Shown: positions 36,250 to 48,210 of the stretch, piece by piece | Numbering within the stretch: position 1 is the stretch's first letter | Layout: each line of letters begins with the position of its first letter | NCBI RefSeq assembly: GCF_047948215.1 | Contig: NC_134460.1 | Coordinates: 10,349,501 to 10,413,500 of the forward strand | From: Lycorma delicatula | Lineage: Eukaryota > Arthropoda > Insecta > Hemiptera > Fulgoridae | Direction: 5' to 3' | Length of the DNA: 64,000 nucleotides | Notes under the pieces: model-generated | What the model was told of the DNA's origin: nothing | Databases searched by the model: none | Seen by the model: only the letters and a program-made list of their open reading frames with translations | Translations under genes and position numbers: made by a program

Positions 36250-37090
36250 AAATATTTCTATATATTGAATTTTTTTTTCAAAATTTTTCTAGGAGGTGGG
36301 GGCTTTTGCAAAAAAATCAATTTCAATTTTCTTCAGAGGCATTTAAGTGCCCTAAAGTAAAAACTTTACTTTTGCAAATTTTTTACCTAAATTACATATA
36401 AATATAAGCAATAATCCATAAATAATTCAAAAAGGTTTTCCCATAAATCAACCCCATCCTCTTAAAATTGAAATATACATTTTTCCTTTTTTTTTTTGCT
36501 CTATCAAGCTTCATTTGGAATATTAATTTCTTTTGCTACCTGGCTGTAAATTATATAAATGGCTATAAAAAATATCTACAATTTTCTAAAATTATAAACA
36601 GAAAAGTTTTTTGAAAATTTTTATGTTCTTGATTTAGACTTTATGAGATGTTCTAAGTAAAGGAAGTATTGTGATCACGAAAAATTTCACTTCTCAGATT
36701 TCAATGGAAATATCCATTTTTGACCATCCCTGAATCCATTTTGACTAGTTTTGGTGTGACGTCTGTACATATGTACACATCTTGTATAACTTAAAAAGGA
36801 TTAGCCGTAATATGTTGAAATTTTGGATTTAGGACTGTTGTAACATCTAGTTGTGCACCTCCCCTTTTGATTGCAGTTAACTGAATCAAAAGTGTCCAAA
36901 AAAGCCCAAAATCCAAAAAAAAATTGGATTTTAGACTTTTTCTTAACTGCAGTAATAAGCCCCCATTGAGAGCTTTACAATGATATACATAAGTGGTACT
37001 TATTTTCATTGGTTCCAGAGTTATAGCCAAATAAAATTTTAATTAATGAAAATTTGGATATTACAGGGGAAGGCACATCAGTTTGAATCA
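36250..37090. repeat. repeat-like non-coding block
   Basis: The block changes style from plain AT-rich DNA to sentence-like sequence (for example GGTTCCAGAGTTATAGCC, AAGTGGTACTTATTTTCATT). A block of similar style lies at 56480-57480 in COG8 intron 3 (TATAACTCTGGACC, TTTTGGCCAAAAAAATTT). Both look like dispersed repeats without coding capacity; no ends were found. Confidence 0.3.
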
Positions 37091-38126
37091 GACTTTTCTC
37101 TTTTTTTTTAAATATATTGATTAAATATATTTAAATATAATTGTAAAAAAAAAATTTACAATACATAATAATTTAATAACAATTAAAAAAATGAAAAAAT
37201 ATCAGAAATTATTAGTAATTTAAAATTTTATGTGTTTTTCATTTTAAAAAATGTGGATATGTAATTTAATAGGCATACAAGAAAGTCATGTGGTGTCCAC
37301 ATCAGATTTTTTCATTACTATCATAAATATACTTTATTTTTTCAACATTTTTAAATGATTGTTCTTTTTTGAATTTATGTTTTTTAAAGTATCACTTCTT
37401 TATAAAAAAAACTGTTTATTAAGTTGTTCCCACAGAGTTAAAGGAGCTCCCAAATTCAAAGTATTTTTTTATCTGAAATTTTGATACTTAACTCATATCT
37501 TTGTAATCATTATGATCAATAAAAAGCCCCATTAATATGGAGCTCGCAAAATTTTTAAAAATTCAGAATTTTTTGGTTACGTATATTTAAATGTTTATTA
37601 TAAAAATAAAACTAGAAATTTAACTGAATTGCAAATACTTTCTGGTGAATGTTGAGAATGAACTTTGCCAGCTTTTTTTCCAATTTATTTCAGTTACCAC
37701 TTGGCAGAGCTCTTTACCTTGTAATTTACTTTATGGCAAACAGTGAAGGATTTAAAACATTTTGTTCTTTAATTACATATTAATTATAATTCATTAAATT
37801 TTCCTGACTGAAAAACCTTTTTAAATATTTTACACAAATCACTTAACATGTTGCGTAAAAGTTTATTATGTTAAAGATAAGTGTTAAGTGATTAGAACAA
37901 ATTATTGTAAGCTGAAAAGTAGAAATTGGAAAAACAACACATAACAAATATTAGTTTAAAGAGATTAACCATGAAAATAACTGTTCATGTTATTCTGTTG
38001 TTATTTAATAATAAATAATAATAATTTAAATTTCTACAAGTATTACAAAGCATGCCAAAAACCATAATTATTTGTTTAGGTAATGTACAATAGGAATATT
38101 TTTAAAAAGAAATGTACTCATCTTAC

Positions 38127-38841
38127 CAGATGTAAATTTTAATGCCTTTTGTAAAAGCTGAAATTTTAAATCTTTGATCGGTGATGCTTTTGATAAATTA
38201 CGGTACAATATATCCATGTATTCAAATGTATCAAGAAACTGAAATTCATCTGTTATCTCAATTACTTCTGTTGATTTACTAGAATAAGCTGAAATTTTTT
38301 CATAGGATGATATGTTATCTTTACTTTCATGATAATTCTTTCCATCATATACTGTCTCTTGTAATTCATCATATAATTTTTCTTCTAATTTTTTAACTAG
38401 TGTTTCATCAGATAATTTTGTTTCTGATGATTTTTCTTCATGGTCAACAGGCAATGGTTCAGTATGATCTTCATTATATTCTCCAATATCATTTAAAACA
38501 TCCTGATGGTTTCTAAAAGGCACAGGTGGTAGTGAAGATTGATTTACCCGCTGATGAGGATTATATATATATCCTGTTAGACCTGGTAGATGTTTCCATG
38601 CCTGTCTTGTCATTCTCCATTGTTTTAGAGTAAGCATTAATCTTCTGTGTGCTACAAGAGGGTCATCATCACCACCAAGCCTTAATACACCTTCTTCTCT
38701 TATTTCTTTTAATTTTTCTGCTATGTAAGCAAACGGTAAAGTATATTCAGGAGGTCTAGTTGTAACAAGATGTTCAAGGGCCAATTCAGCAAATGATTGG
38801 AATAAGAGAGATCGTGAAGACCATATATTACTTTTCTTTGC
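38127..38841 (-). CDS. exon 2 of unrecognised minus-strand gene
   Basis: The acceptor TATTTTCAG precedes GCA at 38841, phase 0, and the donor is TCTG|GTAAGA at 38127, phase 1. The 238 codons start AKKSNIWSSRSLLFQSFAEL. The first 120 or so residues look like a folded, conserved domain (RPPEYTLPFAYIAEKLKEIR, GGDDDPLVAHRRLMLTLKQW, LPGLTGYIYNP). The remainder is acidic and Ser-rich (DHEEKSSETKLSDETLVKKL), followed by a helical end. This is the most protein-like exon of the gene and the best query for finding orthologues. I cannot name the family. Phase agreement with the exons on both sides supports the model. Confidence 0.8.
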
Positions 38842-40357
38842 CTGAAAATAAAAATAATATATATTAATTTTTTTATGTAATCAATTTCCTAAACCCTTCA
38901 AAATAATGGAGAGAATTAATTCTTTGATCTGCCAATCTTACAGATATATTGGCTATCTTTCATATATTATCATGCATACTTGAAACACATCCATACATTT
39001 CCTTTGTAAATATATTTTTAAATTTTCAAATTTCTTATGAATGGAACATAATTAACCAAATGAGTTTTTGAGGTTCCTCTTGAAATATGTAGATTTCGAG
39101 ATTAGGTTGTGGTTTTTGCAGAAATCGATGAATTTCAGCCTGTTTTTTTGTTTTCTTTTGAGCAGACCATGTTCTGGTGAGTAGGAGTTCTTGTTGTGAG
39201 AGGAAGTGTCTTTATTGCTCTGAGGTTTTGATTGTGTTTTTGGATTTGGTTTTGTGGTTTTTTGCTATTGGACTGGATGTTTGGCAAGTACGATGGTTTA
39301 TTATTGGTCATGTTTTATAGTTTCAAAGATTTTGGATTACGGACAACCTTTTTTTGTAATATAGATTTATTGCTGGTAGGCAATAAGGCTTGAACATGTT
39401 TGGTGTTAGTGTTAGTTGTGCATGTATTGTACAGTGGACAATTAGATTTTATTTCTAAAAATTGGAATTTATCTACATTGATAATATTGAAATAACATAG
39501 TGTAGTTGAGGTAATTTAATTTTAATTTGTTTATGAGTAACTGAAGACAGGTGCTTATCATAGCTTGATAACAGACTTTTATAGCTTTGTTGGTAAAGGT
39601 ATTGTTGTAATTAATTATATGTGATTTGAATTAAAGTATATTGAATTTATTTTATTTTATATTAAGTTGTCTAAATCAAGTTCGTTAGAAGAAGCAAAAA
39701 TGGAGTCTGAGTTTCCTTCTCAACAAAGTTGAAAGACAACTAGGTCGCCTAGGTCGACACTGGATGATGGATCTAACAGTAAACACTAAAAACAGTGGTG
39801 AGGGCCTCCAAGAGGAAGGGGGAGGTTACTGAAACTAGCAGTGATGGGGATCTCACAGAAGGGATGGATATGGACCACCTTCTGGAGGCTATTACCAAAG
39901 TGGTAGAACTTTGTCGCTGGTACACAAGCACCAAAAAAGAAATTAAGGAGTGCACGGTTCTGGTCAGTGAGAGAGAGAGAGTGAGGGATGTGGAAATTGG
40001 ATGAAAGATCTGTATGCATTATCGCATCCCAGTCTTATAGGGGTATGCAGTAGCGGTGAACCGTTGAAGCATGCGGCCACACAAACTACGAGAGTTGTCA
40101 ACAGAGAGCTGTTGTCAAACAGCTTAGAGAAGGGTGTACCAGAAGAGGAAATCCTGGACCTGGTTATCAGGAGGTGGTCGGGGGAGTGCTCTAAAAATTT
40201 TGAGTAGGGAAAGGGTCCATCTTTGAGATCAGTGGTGATATTTTAGCCGCATATGACTTAGCAGAGGTTGGCAGGACAACCATAAGAAACTGCTGGACAG
40301 GGTCACCAGCATGCTTGGTTGGTGAGGTAATCTAAACTGAAGAGCGATCAGCTGGTT

Positions 40358-40948
40358 GTGGAACAAGGCCTAGCAGAAGTGTTGATAGGGGACATCAAAG
40401 ACGATATCCAGCACAGGGTGCACATGGTGGCAGTGGACACTAGGGCTGGGGAGAGAGTAGTTGCAGAGGACTTACACAGAGCTGTAAATAAAATGCAGGA
40501 GATTAATGCAGAGGTTAGATACGGCTCAGTGGTGAACAAGGTAGGCAGCATACTTCTTAAGAAAATGCTAGAGTATCATGGTAGAAGTTGTGGTGGAAAT
40601 AAGGTTGTGTATCTGGATGAAGCGATAGTGAATGAGGCGGCATGTAAATGGCTGCAGCAGCCGATGGAGCCTACCAGTACACTTGTAATTAAGGTGCAGG
40701 GGGCTGTTTATGCGGACCTCTTCAAAAAAGCCAAAAATGCTGTGACCAAGGAAGAGACTGGGGACATACTGCCCATCAGGAGAGGTGATGGGGAGTCCTT
40801 GCATATGAAAGTGAGGGCCAACAAAGAAGAAGCTGTAGAGGTTCAGAAGAAAATGGCGAGTAAACTAGTGGCGGTGAGTATTAGAAGTGGGTTGTGTAGG
40901 AGAGGCCTCATCTTTATGGATCTTGAGGAGGAAGTAACAGAAGTCTAA
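40358..40948 (+). pseudogene. ORF1 (gag-like) fragment of the R1-clade LINE
   Basis: A 196-residue open stretch upstream of the zinc knuckles. It resembles the middle of R1-type ORF1 proteins, which coat the element's RNA. It is cut off by a stop at 40946-40948; the CCHC knuckle that should follow in the same protein is now in another frame at 41207. Confidence 0.6.
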
Positions 40949-41391
40949 CTTCTAAAGTTCATCAGTGAGGCCATTGGCGACAATGGAAAAATGGAGGATA
41001 TGAGGGTGACCACCTTACACTTGGCCTTTGGTGGCTTGAAGAGAGCCACAGTTGTGATATTAGCTGTGTTGGCGACGGCATTAGCGGCCAGGAGTAGAAT
41101 TCGCATGGGATGGATCCACTGCAAGGTGTCCTTGACTACAGAGTAGCCAGTGCTTTGAGGTGGGGCACATGGGGCCAGCTGCAGTGGCCCCAACAGGTCG
41201 GCCTTGTGTTATAACTGTGGTGAGGAAGGGCACCAGGCCAAAGGGTGCAAGGTCATGGTGAAATGTTTGAGATGTGGTGAACTGGGCATTGGATTGGTAA
41301 TGCTCTTTGCAGTAAGAGAAATGTCTAGAGTTCTAGAGTTCTGCAGTTAAGCACAAACAGGAACGCAGCATCACATGATGCACTCCTGGAA

Positions 41392-43140
41392 TTGGGAAGG
41401 CGGAAGGCAGCAGACCTTCTCTTAGTGTCTGAGCCTAGTTTGAGGAAGGTGGAGGAAGACAGCTGGACAGTAGATTGGCTGATGAGTGCAACGGTTTATG
41501 GGAACGGTGTGCCGATCCTAACCACTGATGAGAGAAACGGATTCATATGGGTTGAGCTTCCAGACATTGTGGTCTTTTCTGTTCATATTTCACCAAAACT
41601 CTGGTCTGGATGATTATGAAAAATGCTTGGAGGATCAGGCCAGTGGGATTCACCCTCTTCAAAAGGGTGTAGTCGTGGGTGGTGATCTTAATGTAAAGAA
41701 CGTGACATGGGGAGAACATGTCACGAACCATAGATGGGACAGTGTCAATAATGGGACAGTGCCTACCCAGGTGAGGGTAAATGGATGCTTGTTTGTGAAT
41801 GTCACGTTTGTCTTGCTGAGGTTGGTAGAGGGGTCGTGGAGGTGGGAGGTGCTCACTGAAGAGGAGTTGTTGAGCAACCATTTCTTTGTTTGGTTTAGAG
41901 ATTGGGGACGGTGGATCTTATAGCATGGTAGCTGATCAGGAGATTATGTTTGAAAGAGGGCCCAGCTAGGCTTAAGAAGTTGGTGAAAGAACGTCTTGTT
42001 CATCTGGAAAACGTCTCCCCAGCTACTTGATGAAGGTGGTATCAAAGGCAACAGAAGAGTTTCTTGCGTATTTTGCAACAGAGGTATGCAAAAAAAGAAT
42101 GTATATTGGTGGACTGCTCAGATGGTAGAGATGAGAAGGTGCTGTATTAGAGCCAGGAGACAGCTACAGCAAGCCAGGAGAAAGGGGTATTGTGAGGACA
42201 TCCTCTCATGCAGAAAGGAGCTGGTTGAAAAAGAAGCGCTTACAGGAGTGAAATACTAAACAGTAAGAAGAGGAAGTGGAGAGAGCTCCTAGACAGGTTA
42301 GAGGACGACATATGGGGTGACGCCTTCCAAATCATAACTGGTAGATGTGGTAGGGCATTACCTGTTCTTGCCAAGGAGGTTCTTAGGAAACAAATTGATG
42401 TTTTGTTCCGTAGAGGTGACCGGCCCATCTATAGAGAGATAGCCGCAGTGGATATCCCTGTATTCACAATAGGCGAGCTGTGACAGGCGGCAGGGAGGCT
42501 GAAAGCTAAAAAGAGTCCCAGCCTTGACCAGATTACTAAAGAGGTTGTGGCTCTAACGGTGAAAGTTGTTGCAGACTAAGTGCTGGCGGCCTTCAACCGA
42601 ATACTCCTGGATGGTTCTTTGCCACCAGAATGGAAGGAGGCCAGGCTGGTTCTACTGAGGAAAGGTGGAGGAGAGATAGGAGGGCCAGTCTGATACCGAC
42701 CTCTTTGCCTGTTGAGTTGCCTAAGCAAACTTTTCAAGAGGCTGTTGGTGGACCATCTCTGAGATGAAGTAGAACGAAAGGGTAGCCTTAGTAGTAGAAC
42801 GGAGGATACCATAGCTAGGGTCATGAGGAGTGTTGATGATACCGCAGCGGGTTCTTGGAGGACGAGATGCATCCTGGCGGTGGTGATGTTAGATATCAAG
42901 AATGCATTCAACTCACTGCCTTTCGGGTGCATCACGGTATGTGATAGTAGGGAGCGCGACGTCCCGCAGGGTTCGGTAATTGGACCGATCCTGTGGAACC
43001 TAGCATATGATGGCGTCCTCAGGTTGCGGTATCCTGAGGGTGTTTCGGTTACCGGTTTTACCGCTGACGTCTCCATGGTATTAGTCGCCAGAACAGAAGA
43101 GGAGATAATCAGGCCATTAATTAACGGAGGTTAACGGGCC
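41392..43140 (+). pseudogene. ORF2 endonuclease and reverse transcriptase of the R1-clade LINE, broken
   Basis: Endonuclease blocks at 41392-41613 and 41528-41923 overlap in different frames, showing a frameshift. Reverse transcriptase blocks follow to 43134, with LDIKNAFNS, VPQGSVIGPILWN and a mutated active site. At least four interruptions. In a live element this enzyme nicks the target and copies the RNA there. Confidence 0.75.
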
Positions 43141-43479
43141 ATTCTATTGTTCGATAGATGGTTGGCGGGCCACCGCCTTAGCCTCGCTGCAGAGAAAACG
43201 AAGCTGCTGGTGATGGCCGGGAGAAGGCAACTCTCCCCATCAGGTTAAGGGGGTCGTTATCAAGCCGGTCACTAAAGCCAAATACCTAGGGGTTTGGCTT
43301 GACAGCCGGAGAGCCTTTCAAGATCATGTTTGGGAGGCAGTCGACAAGGCAGGTAGAACAGTATCGGCTGTCTCAAGGCTCATGAGCAAGGTTGGCGGGC
43401 CAAGCTCATCAAAGAGGAGGATGCTGGCGGCAGTGGCTCGGTCCGTTGCCTTGTAGCCGTGCCAGTGTAGAGGAGGACG

Positions 43480-44069
43480 TTGAGCATGAAAGTGGCCATT
43501 CGGAGACTTGTGGGGCTGCAGCGCCGATTAGTAATCAGCGTTGGTAGGGCTTACCGAACGGTCACCATAGAGGCAGTTCTAGTAATTGCCTCGCTCCCCC
43601 CTATGGAGCTCTTGGCGGAAGAACTAGTGCAGAAGAAAAGGGATGACAAAGAGCATGACCAGGAAGGAGAAGACAGAGAGAGCGCTGGCAGGAGAGATGG
43701 ATAGGATCAGAGGTGGGTCTTTGGACGAAGTTAATACCAGATATCAGGCTTTGGCTCAGACGTGAGTACGGGGAAGTCATGTTTGAGCTAACCCAATTTT
43801 TATCGGGGCATGGTAGACTATGCGGCAGGAAGAGACAGTTGTCTGAAAGCTGCCAGTATTGTGGAGAGCGGGATACCACAGAACATACTGTCTTCCAGTG
43901 CCCAAGGTGGGAAGAAGACAAGATGATGGTGCAGACATGGTTGGGAGAGCTTACCGCAAATAATATAGTGGTGGTAATGCTTCATGGTGAGCGGAACTGG
44001 TCAGTAGTCAGTAAATTAATAGGGAACATCAACCGAAAGAAGACCCTGGAAGAAGTGGAAGATGGGTAA
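43480..44069 (+). pseudogene. C-terminal part of ORF2 of the R1-clade LINE
   Basis: Blocks at 43480-43704 and 43713-44069 carry the post-polymerase region (MKVAIRRLVGLQRRLVISVG) and a Cys-Cys-His-Cys finger typical of R1-clade ORF2 ends. The final stop at 44067-44069 looks like the natural one. Confidence 0.7.
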
Positions 44070-44085
44070 GGGGTGTTAGCATTAA

Positions 44086-44098
44086 GCAGGAAGGACAG
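44086..44098. repeat. target-site duplication of nested SINE, left
   Basis: GCAGGAAGGACAG; its partner at 44258-44270 differs at one base. Confidence 0.85.
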
Positions 44099-44257
44099 CC
44101 GGGCTCCGTGGCGCGAGTGATAGCGTCTCGGCCTTTCACCCGGAGGTCCTGGGTTCGAATCCCGGTCAGGCATGGTATTATTACACATGCTACAAATTAT
44201 TCATCTCATCCTCTGAAGTAATACTTAACTGTAGACCCGGAGGTTAAACAAAAAAGG
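44099..44257 (+). repeat. type I tRNA-derived SINE nested in the LINE, best-preserved copy
   Basis: About 159 bp flanked by 13-bp repeats with one mismatch. The head holds A box TGGCGCGAGTG (44109-44119) and a perfect B box GGTTCGAATCC (44152-44162). After CGGTCAGGCATGG comes TACAAATTATTCATCTCATC, then CTCTGAAGTAATACTTAACT, GTAGACCCGGAGGTTAAAC and an A-run. Such elements are copied by pol III and use a LINE's enzyme to move. It inserted after the LINE, in the same orientation. This copy is the best reference for the family in the window. Confidence 0.9.
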
Positions 44258-44270
44258 GCAGGTAGGACAG
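44258..44270. repeat. target-site duplication of nested SINE, right
   Basis: GCAGGTAGGACAG; pairs with 44086-44098. Confidence 0.85.
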
Positions 44271-44927
44271 CGCCATTCAGGAGGGGTGGGATGCTCCGGC
44301 ATCCCACCTTCAATCACTGAACGCAGACTCCTAGGGTCCTTATGTGGGGAAAAGAAAGACCGAGACCTGGTCTAGGGCCCCAGTAATCAACAAGGCCATC
44401 TGTCTAAACACTGGCTGTCTGGCTTGTCTCTTCATGATGGTAATTTTTTTCTACTGTCGTTAAACTCTGATGCCACTGCTTTATTATTGTTATAAATCAA
44501 TTTATAGTGAATTTCAATAGGGTTAGGCCCCTTGGCAATGAAAAATCAAATCACAGTTTTGACTTTACAACCAACAGAATCATTTATTATTACTGTCATT
44601 GGCAGGCAGGCAAAAATAATCTGCCATTAAATTTACTAACAGCTAAAATACTATGATAAAAAATAAAAGTGTTTAATAAATATTATCAAATCAAAATGTC
44701 TCCTGTCCATCATTGTACCTAATTCTGTAATTCCCTTATCTGTAACAAATCTGTAATTCCCTTACTTTTGGCATACACATATTTTTATTTTAAAGGACTC
44801 CTTGCAGCTGAATGGAAAGCCCAATAGAAAGCTGAAAAGCTGATCTTAACAATAGTAGGATGCATTGAAAGGGCCCATGTGGACAAATTGGACCAAATAA
44901 CTGGATTTGTGTTATATTTTCCACTTA

Positions 44928-46775
44928 TTTATTTATTTAGCGTATGGCACCAAGACACAACACAAATTACAGTAAAAAATTACAAACAAACATCTAACAA
45001 ATTAATATAAGCTACTGATTCTGGAGTCGCCATCAGGAAATCTTCAAGTGTCCCTTCATAAGCTGTTCTAGGGCAAACTTCTGTGATGTGTTTAACAGTT
45101 TGATTTTCACCACACTCATGAAGGAGTGTTGATGTTTTACCCCATTTATACAGGAAATAGGCACACCTGACATGCTGAGTTTATATTCTGTTTAATGTTG
45201 ACCACGTCTTACATGGCAAGTCAAAACCCGGAGGCTTTTGAGTAACACATGGAATTTGGTTATTCTGCTTTGCGGTCTATTCTTGACGCTAGGCGTTAGT
45301 CAAGTTGAATTTTTCCTCTATGGCAACAATTGCTGTTTTGATATATGGTTTTCTAGATCAAAGACAACCATGATTGGCATGTATTGGTAGGTTTCAATTG
45401 TCCATAATCTTCTTGTACTCTCTTATAAAAAGGGTTCATACAGCGCAGATTTGGGGATGGTAATATGGCTCAATACTGGGTGCCATTCCACAGGAGTAGA
45501 CCTGATAACCCCGACAATCATTCTCATAGTGTTATTAAGTTGAGCATCAATTCTATGAACATAAGGGCAGTTAAGCCACACTGGCGCACAATATTCCACA
45601 GCCAAGAAGATGAGGTTCAGATCTGATGTGTGCAAAGTGAAAGCTGATACTCCCTATGTTGTTCCGCAGAGCTTATGTATAATGTTTCTTGTTTTCAATT
45701 TCTGTACAATTTTCATTAGGTGCTCCTTAAATGAAAGCGTTCCATCAAGTGTCATGCCTAGGTATTTTGGTGTCTTATTGTGAAATAGCCGTGTATTCTC
45801 AAATAGAATCTTAAGCTCCCTATTAGTGAACTTGCTGTTTAGATGGAAGCATGACACCTCTGTTTTACTACAATTTGATTGGAGGCGCCATCTTCGGAAG
45901 TACCTTCCCAGTTTCTTCCCAGTTTGGAGGAGGCCATCAGGTCTTCCTCCAACTCTTCAAATGATCTACATTTTGTTATTAGCACCCAGTCATTGGTGTA
46001 GTCATGCTTTTTAGGTCTTGTCTCTGGCACGTCTGAAACATAGAGGCTGAAAAGGAGAGGCGCAAGTACCAACCCTTGTAGCAGGCCATTCTTGAGTTTC
46101 CTTGGTGAGCTTATATCGGATCATGATAACTTGGAACATTCTGTCGTTCAGCATGTTATTAAGCAGGTGAGCTGTTAATTTGCATGGAATTACTTGGAGC
46201 AGCTTACAAATCATGCCTTCTCTCCAGACAGTATCATAAGCGGCTGATAAATCAATGAATTCAGCAAAGGTTTTAAGATTTCTTTGGGACCCCGCTTCAA
46301 TGTACGTTGTGAGTGAGAGAACTTGGTTGGTGCAACTTCATTTTGGCCTAAAGCCTGCTTGTTCAATCGGTATAACATCAAATATTCTCTGACAGATTCT
46401 GTTGTAGATAAGCCTTTCTAGTAATTTATAAGTCACATATAGCAATGCTATAAATCTGTAGCTCTTAGATAAGTTTGCTGGTTTCCCTGGTTTTAAGATG
46501 GCTACTATCTTCGATTGTTTGAACTCTCTGGGTACGCTACTGGTCTGCATTATACCAGTGAAGAATCTGGCCAGCCAAATTTTTGCTTACTTTCTGCAGT
46601 TTAATAGGAATTCTGGATTGATGCTGTCAAATCCTGGTGCTTTTCCTGGGGCAATATCTTTGAGCACTGACTCGAAGAGATTGAGTAAAAGGGTGAGATA
46701 CTCAGTCTCATATTTTACGGAAAGGCTACAAATAAAAATACACCACCAGCCCATTTCTAATAGCTAAACACCTGA
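44928..46775 (-). pseudogene. jockey/CR1-like LINE fragment, 5'-truncated, dead
   Basis: In minus-strand order: GKAPGFDSINPEFLL near 46620, the polymerase block FKQSKIVAILKPGKPANLSK (46338-46550), LAPLLFSLYVSDVP (46030-46072) followed by a decayed active site where YADD should be (YTNDWVL), then TPKYLGMTLDGTLSFKEHL (45654-45857) and VEYCAPVWLN (45423-45635). The frame shifts at least four times. The 3' end carries a short TAAA-type repeat (44928-44945). The 5' part, including the endonuclease, is absent. The exact clade is uncertain. Confidence 0.75.
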
Positions 46776-47904
46776 AATAGGAATTGATGTGCATTTCTGA
46801 AAAACTGGTTGATCTACCTTGTTTAGTAATGATTCTATGCCACATTGTGATCGGGGAAAAACTTTCTCTCGTTATATATAACTTAGCACTGGAATATGAC
46901 TTAAATTTACTTTTTCTCTGATAACAGTTGTTGCTTTATTTTTTATATTATTCTTATCCATGTTTAAGAAAAAATAGATCCCCACTTAAAAAAATTAGTT
47001 CTAACATTGTGCCTAAATCATCCTTTTACATTTGGGGTAAGAGGTGAAATCACTGGGAGGGTTTAGACCTTCAGCTATTGGTACCCCATTACTGAAGTCC
47101 TATGCATTTCATATATATGTGCTGTTATATCATTTGAATTGATCTAACTTTTTAATATTCTAAAATAATCAAAAGAAAAGCAGCTCCATTCTCAAATATA
47201 ATAAATACATAAAAGTCTTTTATAACAACATAGTCAACATTTCTTAATCATGTCATTGTTGTTAATAGATTTATAGTAATAAATCCATTAACAACAACCT
47301 TGATATTCTACACATACACAAAAAAAAAAGTATCAAATCTTAACTTACTCAAATTAATGAAATATACAAACACAATAACATGCAGAGATAACATTCTAAA
47401 TAAACAATTCAAATTCAATATACATTTCAATTATAAATTTGTCTATCGTACGTAAAAAAAAACCACTAGTAATCAACATTAGCTGATGGCAGTGTGATTA
47501 ACATGCCTCAATCACTGAAGATAGATAAATATAACAATGACCAAAAATCTTATGAAATGAATTTTAAGAATTCTGTATTTATTAAATTTTGGTTCAGTTG
47601 TCTAAGACGTACAGTTTTAAATTGTTTGTCACCAACCATCACGGACAAAAGCATTGCAAACTTCTAAATTATCATATAATATTATTAAATATATTCTAAG
47701 TTCGTACTTTTATTTGGGAATTGTTTTTATAGATAAATAATAAATGTTTTATAAACACAATTTAATTATTTTTTTAAATTTTAACTATTTATTATTTTAA
47801 TTAATTATAATGAAGAAATAGAAATATCATAAATTACATAAGTATGTATAAAATTAAGTATTTGGATTTGACTTTTTTTCATTATTCCCATTTATTTATT
47901 TATT

Positions 47905-47975
47905 CACCACATAAAATTGGTCAAGACCTTCCAGATGAAAGGATAAGACTACCACTCTACCATAGAGATCAGTGG
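47905..47975 (-). repeat. SINE head relic
   Basis: Minus-strand GTAGAGTGGTAGTCTTATCC and CTTTCATCTGGAAGGTCTTG parallel the type I head (CGAGTGATAGCGTCTCGGCC, TTTCACCCGGAGGTCCTGGG). The tail is missing. Confidence 0.4.
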
Positions 47976-48063
47976 AATGGTAATTAATTTTAACAAAATA
48001 ATTGTGTTCTGCTGGTAAATTTCAATTTGCTAAACTATAAATATATGAATCTAATTTGCTTAC

Positions 48064-48210
48064 CTCAGCTTTAAGTTTGGTATCTTCATCATATATGTAT
48101 ACTTTTTTGGCTGTATAAAGCAATACAATAACTGTAATACCAGCTAATGAAAACCAACAATATGCATACAAAATATGAAATAATTTCTTTAACAAAGTTG
48201 TTACAAACAT
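48064..48210 (-). CDS. exon 1 of unrecognised minus-strand gene, start codon and membrane segment
   Basis: ATG at 48210 opens 49 codons that end at a strong donor, GAG|GTAAGC, phase 0, which matches the acceptor of exon 2 at 38841. Residues about 11-34 (FHILYAYCWFSLAGITVIVL and on) form one hydrophobic segment with Lys on both sides, so the product is probably anchored in a membrane, either as a signal anchor or a signal peptide without a clear cleavage site. The tail YIYDEDTKLKAE is polar. The codon after the junction is GCA. The gene's promoter would lie between here and 52.6 kb, in a head-to-head arrangement with COG8. Confidence 0.68.

Larger units (their letters stand above)
31514..38126 (-). 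other. intron 2 of the minus-strand gene
   Basis: Bounded by GTAAGA at 38126 and TTTTTAG at 31514 on the minus strand. It contains a LINE relic at 32600-33640 and a repeat-like block at 36250-37090. The rest is AT-rich with no gene that I can support. Confidence 0.65.
39700..44540 (+). mobile_element. R1-clade non-LTR retrotransposon, nearly full length, dead
   Basis: A GC-rich element in AT-rich surroundings. An ORF1 start at about 39702 is soon broken; a gag-like stretch runs 40358-40948; a CCHC zinc knuckle CYNCGEEGHQAKGC starts at 41207 with a decayed second one (CLRCGELG). The endonuclease follows in pieces (VVVGGDLNVKNVTWGEH near 41670), then the reverse transcriptase (VPQGSVIGPILWN near 42960; active site reads GFTADVSMVLVA, so the second catalytic Asp is Val), then the C-terminal finger CQYCGERDTTEHTVFQC near 43850. 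Stops and frameshifts separate all of these. The order and the C-terminal CCHC are typical of the R1 clade. The 3' untranslated part carries a SINE and fades out near 44540. Confidence 0.85.
38842..48063 (-). other. intron 1 of the minus-strand gene, filled with LINEs
   Basis: Bounded by GAG|GTAAGC at 48063 and TTTTCAG at 38842. It holds an R1-clade LINE (39700-44540), a nested SINE, a jockey/CR1-like LINE (44928-46775) and a SINE relic at 47905-47975. The stretch 46780-47900 is AT-rich with a 16-bp-arm imperfect hairpin at 47259-47297 and no gene. Confidence 0.65.

Noticed and set aside
39795..40207. Small plus-strand open frames as independent host genes
   Set aside because: They are pieces of the R1-clade LINE's ORF1, in matching order and GC content.
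44099..44175. True tRNA gene
   Set aside because: B box is perfect, but the acceptor stem does not pair, the sequence continues into a SINE body and A-run, and target duplications flank it.
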